A stretch of 47,912 bases of DNA from Comamonas aquatica NBRC 14918 (GTDB taxonomy: Bacteria > Pseudomonadota > Gammaproteobacteria > Burkholderiales > Burkholderiaceae_C), in NCBI RefSeq assembly GCF_000739875.1, contig NZ_BBJR01000055.1:1-47912 (forward strand), read 5' to 3'. Shown one piece after another: positions 43,519 to 47,912 of this stretch; position 1 is the stretch's first letter, and the number at the start of each line of letters is the position of its first letter. The position numbers and the translations under genes are program-made. A model generated the notes under the pieces. That model made no database searches. It was not told where the DNA came from and was given only the letters and a program-made list of their open reading frames with translations.

Positions 43519-44325
43519 GTGAACGATGCATTGCTGATTCGTCGCGAGGGGAATGTGCTCATCCTCTCCAACAACAACGTGGCCGCGCGCAACGCGCTGT
43601 CGCCCGAGTTCTATGCGGCCGTCACCACCGCGCTGGCGGACGCCGCGGCCGATGCCAGCATCGGCGCGGTCATCCTGACCGGCGAAGGCGGGCATTTCTG
43701 TGCCGGTGGCGATCTGCGTCAGCTGGCCAAGCGCCGCGAGCTGCCCGTGGAGCAGCGCCGCGAAAAGCTGGAAGGCCTGCACGACCTGATCCGCGCCGTG
43801 CGCGACTGCCCCAAGCCCGTCATTGCGGCGGTCGAAGGCGCGGCGGCCGGGGCTGGCCTGTCGCTGGCGCTGGCCTGCGACATGCTGGTGGCCGCGCGCG
43901 ACAGCGTGTTCTCCGTGGCCTATGTGAAGGTTGGCCTGACGCCCGACGGCGGCGCCACGGCCTTCCTGTCCGAATTCGTCTCGCGCCAGGTGCTGACCGA
44001 GCTGTGCCTGACCGGTGAGCGCATCAGTGGCGAGCGCATGGAGCGCCTGGGCGCCGTCAACCGCCTGGCTGAACCCGGCCAGGCCATCGTGCTGGCGCTG
44101 GCGCTGGCGCAGCAGATCGCCCAGGGCCCCGAGCTGGCCATGGCGCGCATCAAGGACCTGTGCCGCCAGGCCCCCCGCAACACGCTGGAAGCACAGCTGG
44201 AGCTGGAAGCCCGCTACATGGTGCAGTCGCAGGAGACCGCCGAGTCGCGCGAAGGCATCGGTGCCTTCCTGGAAAAGCGCGCCCCCAGCTTCCGCCAGGC
44301 ACCCAGCGTGCCGCTGACGCAGTAA
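43519..44325 (+). CDS. Crotonase-family protein (isomerase-like active site)
   Basis: 268 residues from GTG 43519 (AAGGAGA at 43507-43513). The crotonase fold shows FCAGGDLRQLA and AVEGAAAGAGLSLALACD. The two hydratase glutamates are Ser115 and Tyr135 here; after the proline comes D143 (LTPDGGATAFL), the arrangement of PaaG-type isomerases and oxepin-forming enzymes. So ordinary hydration is less likely than isomerisation or ring-related chemistry. That suits a cluster dealing with an unusual acid. It is separated by 33 bases from the CoA-transferase downstream. Confidence 0.88.
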   Translation: MNDALLIRREGNVLILSNNNVAARNALSPEFYAAVTTALADAAADASIGAVILTGEGGHFCAGGDLRQLAKRRELPVEQRREKLEGLHDLIRAVRDCPKPVIAAVEGAAAGAGLSLALACDMLVAARDSVFSVAYVKVGLTPDGGATAFLSEFVSRQVLTELCLTGERISGERMERLGAVNRLAEPGQAIVLALALAQQIAQGPELAMARIKDLCRQAPRNTLEAQLELEARYMVQSQETAESREGIGAFLEKRAPSFRQAPSVPLTQ

Positions 44326-44358
44326 ACACCAGAACCACAGGCCCAGGGAGACCCTCAC

Positions 44359-45600
44359 ATGACCACCCAACCATTGCCCGACGACATCGACTTTCCGCTG
44401 GAAGGCGTGCGCGTGCTCGATCTGTCGCGGGTGTTTGCCGGCCCCTTGTGTGGCCAGGTGCTGGCCGACTTCGGTGCCGAAGTCATCAAGGTGGAGCACC
44501 CCGGCCGCGGCGATGACACGCGCGACTGGGGCATGCGCATCGGCCAGACCGAGACCACCTACTACAACAGCATGAACCGCAACAAGCGGTCCATCACGCT
44601 GGACCTGCAAAGCGCCGAAGGCGTGCAGATCATCTATGACCTGCTGCCGCAGTTCGACGTGGTGATCCACAACTTCAAGCACGGCGGTGCCGACAAGCTG
44701 GGCCTGGGCTACGACAAGCTCAAGTCCATCAAGCCCGACCTGATCTATTGCAGCGTGGCCGGCTACAACAGCGACACCCCCGAGGCCAAGCGCCCCGGCT
44801 ACGACCTGGTGATCCAGGCCGAGGCCGGCCTGATGGCCATCAACGGCGAGGAGGGCACGCCCCCGCTGAAGTTCGGCGTGGCCGTGGTCGACCTGATGAC
44901 CGGCATGTACGCCGCCCAGGCCGTGCTGGCGGCGCTGTACCGCCGCAGCCGCAACGGCCGGGGCCGCCAGATCGAGCTGGCGCTGTACGACTGCGGCATC
45001 ACCATCAACGGCTACTACGCACTGGACGCCATGCTGCTGGGCCACGACACCCAGCGCTACGGCAACGCCCACCCGTCCATCGTGCCCTACGGCCTGTTCG
45101 AGGCGGCCGACGGCCCGCTGATCATCGGCGTGGGCAACAACCGCCAGTTCGAGGCCTTCTGCCGCCACGTCATCGACCGTCCCGACATCTTCGAAGACCC
45201 CCGCTACGCCACCAACGTGGAGCGGGCGCGCAACCGCCTCGAAGTGCTGCCCATGCTCAAGCAGATCATCGCCAGCCATCCGCGCCAGCAGCTGCTGGAC
45301 CGCATGCACGCCGTGGGCATCCCCTGCGGCGAGGTGGCGGGCCTGCACGAGGCCCTGACCAGCCAGCGCACGCAGCAGGCCGGCATGTTCCACCAGATGC
45401 CGCACCCCGTGGCCGGTCAGACCTGGGTGTTTGCGCCGCCGTACCGCCTGGATGGCCAGCGTCTGCCGATCCGCAACGCCCCGCCCACCCTGGGAGAGGC
45501 CACGCGCGAAGTGCTGCAGCAACTGCTGTCCATGAGCGATGCACAGCTGCAGGCGCTGAAGGACAAGGGCGTGCTGACGCTGCCCGAGCAACAAGGCTGA
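44359..45600 (+). CDS. Class III CoA-transferase (CaiB/BaiF family)
   Basis: 413 residues, the usual length. Starts with the family blocks GVRVLDLSRVFAGPLCGQVL and ADFGAEVIKVEHPGRGDDTR. YYNSMNRNKRSITLDL follows. The catalytic aspartate is D178 in FGVAVVDLMTGMYAAQAV. It transfers CoA between an acyl-CoA and a free carboxylate. In this operon it would activate the incoming acid using succinyl-CoA or the product CoA ester; no ATP-dependent ligase is in the cluster. The good start signal GGGAGA lies about eight bases before ATG. Confidence 0.93.
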   Translation: MTTQPLPDDIDFPLEGVRVLDLSRVFAGPLCGQVLADFGAEVIKVEHPGRGDDTRDWGMRIGQTETTYYNSMNRNKRSITLDLQSAEGVQIIYDLLPQFDVVIHNFKHGGADKLGLGYDKLKSIKPDLIYCSVAGYNSDTPEAKRPGYDLVIQAEAGLMAINGEEGTPPLKFGVAVVDLMTGMYAAQAVLAALYRRSRNGRGRQIELALYDCGITINGYYALDAMLLGHDTQRYGNAHPSIVPYGLFEAADGPLIIGVGNNRQFEAFCRHVIDRPDIFEDPRYATNVERARNRLEVLPMLKQIIASHPRQQLLDRMHAVGIPCGEVAGLHEALTSQRTQQAGMFHQMPHPVAGQTWVFAPPYRLDGQRLPIRNAPPTLGEATREVLQQLLSMSDAQLQALKDKGVLTLPEQQG

Positions 45601-45701
45601 TTTTTGCCAAGCCGGACCGCCTGCGACGGCCCCACCAGAGGGCTGCGCGGCAAGGACCGAGGGCCGGCTTCCACCGTTCCGTTCAACAGGGAGACAACCA
45701 C

Positions 45702-46703
45702 ATGGACCGTATCACCATCCCCCGCCGCCAGTTCCTGGCCGCCACGGCCGCGGCCGCCGGCACCAGCCTGGTCGGCCTGCCCGCCTGGGCCAAGGCCGCT
45801 TACCCCAGCAAGCCCGTGCGCTTCATCGTGCCCTTCAATCCCGGCGGCGCCACCGACATCGTGGCGCGCGTGCTGGCCGAGGCCGTGTCCAAGAAGCTGG
45901 GCCAGCCCGTCATCGTGGAAAACAAGGCCGGTGCCTCGGCCATGCTGGGCACGGACATGGTCGCCAAGTCGGCCCCGGATGGCTACAACGTGGTGGTCTC
46001 GCTCAGCACCTCGCTGCTGATCAACCAGTTCCTGTACACCAAGATGGCCTACAACCCGCAGAAGGACCTGCTGATGCTGTCCTTGCTGGCCTCGGCCCCG
46101 GTGACCCTCGTGGTCCACCCCTCGGTGCCGGCCAACAACATGAAGGAGCTGCTGGCCTGGGTGAAGGCCCACAAGGGCAAGGTGTCCTATGGTTCCTGGG
46201 GCGTGGGCTCGTACGCCCACCTGGGCGGTGCCTACATGAGCAAGAGCATGGACGCCGACATGACCCACGTCGCCTACAAGGGCGAGGCGCCCATGATCCA
46301 GGAGCTGATCGGCGGCCAGCTGCAGCTGTGCTTCTCCAGCGCGCAGAACACCAAGCCCTTCATCGACAGCGGCCGCCTCAAGGCCATCGGCGTGACCGGC
46401 AAGAGCCGGATGTCCGTGCTGCCCCAGCTGCCCACCATCTACGAGCAGGGCGTGACCGATGACGCCTACGCCATCGCCGGCTTTGTCGGCATGGCCCTGC
46501 CTGCCGGCACGCCCAAGGACGTGGTGGACGTGCTGTCCGCCGCCATCCAGGACGCCGCGCAGGACCCCAAGGTCAAGGAGCGCATCGACGGCGCAGGCTT
46601 CCTGCCCGTCTTCAGCAGCCCCGAAGGCTTTGCCAAGACCTATGCCCAGGCCGCACCCGTGTGGAAGTCGCTGATCGAAGTGGCCGACGCCCGGGTGGAC
46701 TGA
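45702..46703 (+). CDS. Bug/TctC-type periplasmic receptor, Tat-exported
   Basis: 333 residues. The N-terminus MDRITIPRRQFLAATAAAAG has a twin-arginine motif (RRQFL) and the cut lies near AWA|K, so export by Tat is likely. Mature protein: YPSKPVRFIVPFNPGGATDI, LGQPVIVENKAGASAMLG, GSWGVGSYAHLGGAYM and DMTHVAYKGEAPMIQELIGG, the two-lobed Bug fold with its conserved ligand loop. It binds a carboxylate by bridging waters in known Bug proteins. Longer in-frame extensions run back through the CoA-transferase in another frame and are ignored. No TctA/TctB membrane partner is in the window. Confidence 0.92.
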   Translation: MDRITIPRRQFLAATAAAAGTSLVGLPAWAKAAYPSKPVRFIVPFNPGGATDIVARVLAEAVSKKLGQPVIVENKAGASAMLGTDMVAKSAPDGYNVVVSLSTSLLINQFLYTKMAYNPQKDLLMLSLLASAPVTLVVHPSVPANNMKELLAWVKAHKGKVSYGSWGVGSYAHLGGAYMSKSMDADMTHVAYKGEAPMIQELIGGQLQLCFSSAQNTKPFIDSGRLKAIGVTGKSRMSVLPQLPTIYEQGVTDDAYAIAGFVGMALPAGTPKDVVDVLSAAIQDAAQDPKVKERIDGAGFLPVFSSPEGFAKTYAQAAPVWKSLIEVADARVD

Positions 46704-46761
46704 CACCCCCGCGCAGGGCCTGGCCCTGCGCATGCATGACAACCAAACAGGAGACAAAGCA

Positions 46762-47745
46762 ATGTACGCACACCCCATGACCCGACGCCTGGCGCTGGCC
46801 GCCGCAGCCACCGTGGTGGCCGGTTCCGCCTGGGCCCAGGCCGCCTGGCCCACCAAGCCCATCACCCTGATCGTGCCCTTCCCACCGGGCGGCCCCACCG
46901 ACGTGGTCTCGCGCATCGTGGGCAAGGAGCTGTCCGATCGCCTGGGCCAGCCCATCATCGTGGAAAACAAGTCCGGTGCCTCGGGCGCCATCGCCGCCGG
47001 TCAGGTCAAGCGCGCTGCCCCCGATGGCTACACGCTGATGACCCTGGCCACGCCCACGCTGTTCGCGCCGCTGTTCTACAAGAACACCGGCTACGAGGTG
47101 ACCCAGGACTTCACCCCCATCGCCATGATCTACGACCTGCCCATCGTGATGGTCGTCAACCCCGAAAAGCTGCCCGGCGTGACCACGCTGCAGCAGCTGA
47201 TCGACACCGCGCGTGCGCAAAAGGGGGCCCTGAACTACACCACCAGCGGCGCCGGCAGCTTTGGCCACATGAGCATGGAACTGCTCAAGGACCTGGGCAA
47301 GTTCGACATGCAGCACGTGGCCTACAAGGGCGGTGTGCCCGCCATCACCGACACCATCGGTGGCCAGGTGCCCATCATGTACGCCGACCTGGTCGCGGCC
47401 CTGCCGCACATCAAGTCCGGCAAGCTGGTGGCCGTGGCCGTGGGCTCGCCCGAGCGCGTGGCCATGATTCCCGAGGTCAAGACCATCGCCGAACAAGGCA
47501 TCAATGGCTTCTCCGCCGTGTCCCTGGGCGCCTTCCTCGGCCCCAAGGGCCTGCCCCCGGCCGTGGTCGAGCGCCTGAACAAGGAACTCAAGGAAATCCT
47601 GTCGCAAAAGGCCGTGCAGGACCGCATCCTGGGCGCCGGCGCGATTGCCCGCTACCTGCCCGCTGCCCAGCTGCAGCAAAGCCTGACCACCGACTACGCC
47701 AAGTGGAGCAAGGTGGTGCGTGAAAAGGGGATGGCAGCGGAGTGA
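46762..47745 (+). CDS. Bug/TctC-type periplasmic receptor, Sec-exported
   Basis: 327 residues from ATG 46762 (CAGGAGACAAAG upstream). The signal (MTRRLALAAAATVVAGSAWA|Q) looks like Sec; the RR lacks the following x-F-L of a Tat motif. AWPTKPITLIVPFPPGGPTDV, LGQPIIVENKSGASGAI, NYTTSGAGSFGHMSMELL and MQHVAYKGGVPAITDTIGG give the Bug fold. It is a paralogue of the preceding gene, with a different binding-loop sequence. The tandem may bind two related acids or the acid and its product. Last gene before the window end; a 9-bp stem-loop without T run follows. Confidence 0.93.
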   Translation: MYAHPMTRRLALAAAATVVAGSAWAQAAWPTKPITLIVPFPPGGPTDVVSRIVGKELSDRLGQPIIVENKSGASGAIAAGQVKRAAPDGYTLMTLATPTLFAPLFYKNTGYEVTQDFTPIAMIYDLPIVMVVNPEKLPGVTTLQQLIDTARAQKGALNYTTSGAGSFGHMSMELLKDLGKFDMQHVAYKGGVPAITDTIGGQVPIMYADLVAALPHIKSGKLVAVAVGSPERVAMIPEVKTIAEQGINGFSAVSLGAFLGPKGLPPAVVERLNKELKEILSQKAVQDRILGAGAIARYLPAAQLQQSLTTDYAKWSKVVREKGMAAE

Positions 47746-47759
47746 GTCTGTGAGCGCCC

Positions 47760-47781
47760 CAGCCGCCCGCCAGGGCGGCTG
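47760..47781 (+). terminator. Possible terminator hairpin after the last receptor gene
   Basis: Perfect 9-bp stem CAGCCGCCC/GGGCGGCTG (47760-47768 with 47773-47781), loop GCCA. No T run follows, so the call is tentative. Confidence 0.4.
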
Positions 47782-47841
47782 GCAGGGCCGCCATCGCGCA
47801 GGTTTCACTAAACGTGATGGCGGTATTTTGAAATACTGAAT

Positions 47842-47880
47842 TCATAGCTGCCAGCGCTTGCTGTATAAGCGTTGGTGACC
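47842..47880 (+). repeat. Comamonadaceae-type AGCGCTTG repeat (candidate)
   Basis: CATAGCTGCCAGCGCTTG followed by CTGTATAAGCGTTGG forms a stem CCAGCGCTT/AAGCGTTGG (47851-47859 with 47867-47875, one G-T pair). I recall very similar TAGCTGC-AGCGCTTG phrases as frequent intergenic repeats in this family. A diverged piece, AGCGCTGACAGCTAT in the opposite direction, lies at 39653-39667. Confidence 0.45.
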
Positions 47881-47912
47881 GTTTTAACCAACAATCATTG
47901 AAAGAGCAAAAC

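Noticed and set aside
40823..43531. Minus-strand open frame of about 900 codons opposite the paired dehydrogenases
   Set aside because: Antisense shadow with low-complexity composition; the plus-strand genes have clear motifs and start signals.
1..47912. CRISPR arrays, tRNA or rRNA genes, insertion sequences, prophage or toxin-antitoxin genes
   Set aside because: Looked for on both strands; no direct-repeat array, cloverleaf, transposase motif or phage-like gene was found.

Overview
The window looks like chromosomal DNA of a Comamonadaceae betaproteobacterium (Comamonas-like). Evidence: high G+C with G/C-ending codons, argB close to a slmA-type gene, tripartite-tricarboxylate (Bug/TctC) receptors beside CoA-dependent catabolic genes, and intergenic repeats of a kind I associate with this family. 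I see no rRNA, tRNA, CRISPR array, insertion sequence or prophage. The genus is an inference.

Layout. (1) 1-2040, minus strand, AT-richer: end of a polysaccharide locus with a cut-off family-4 glycosyltransferase and a WecA/MraY-type sugar-phosphate transferase. (2) 2128-5897: argB, a two-component pair whose kinase has almost no periplasmic domain, and slmA (nucleoid occlusion). (3) 6069-15714: a fatty-acid beta-oxidation cluster led by a TetR regulator with a palindromic operator, then acyl-CoA dehydrogenase (with an apparent 1-base insertion), a DUF2147 protein, a dehydrogenase/hydratase fusion, thiolase, alpha/beta hydrolase, TesB-like thioesterase and an isomerase-like crotonase. (4) 16217-23466: two more hot-dog thioesterases, a bactofilin, an Atm1-type ABC exporter, a 2-hydroxyacid dehydrogenase, a Na/Pi cotransporter and a DUF1304 membrane protein. 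(5) 23583-31221: a TRAP transporter (dctQMP, minus strand), a HypT-like LysR regulator, and the gltIJKL glutamate/aspartate ABC operon preceded by an excellent sigma-54 promoter match; the 3' end of gltI appears frameshifted. (6) 31328-36140: Fur-box-controlled siderophore-interacting protein, pyrC, a NYN/LOTUS protein, htpX and a Pro/Arg-rich lipoprotein. (7) 36261-47745: a LysR regulator diverging from a second, differently built beta-oxidation operon (hydratase/dehydrogenase fusion, thiolase, paired large and small acyl-CoA dehydrogenases, crotonase, class III CoA-transferase) ending in two Bug periplasmic receptors. It resembles pimeloyl-CoA (pim-type) dicarboxylate degradation.

How the parts fit. 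Two acyl-CoA degradation systems of different architecture lie about 21 kb apart. The first (TetR-controlled) suits ordinary fatty acids and includes an isomerase-like enzyme for unsaturated chains. The second couples substrate capture (Bug receptors), CoA loading by a CoA-transferase instead of an ATP-using ligase, and a heteromeric dehydrogenase, which suits a dicarboxylic or ring-derived acid. The observations most worth checking are the two apparent frameshifts, the operators (TetR palindrome, Fur box, LysR palindrome, sigma-54 promoter, SlmA-like site), and the substrate of the pim-like cluster.
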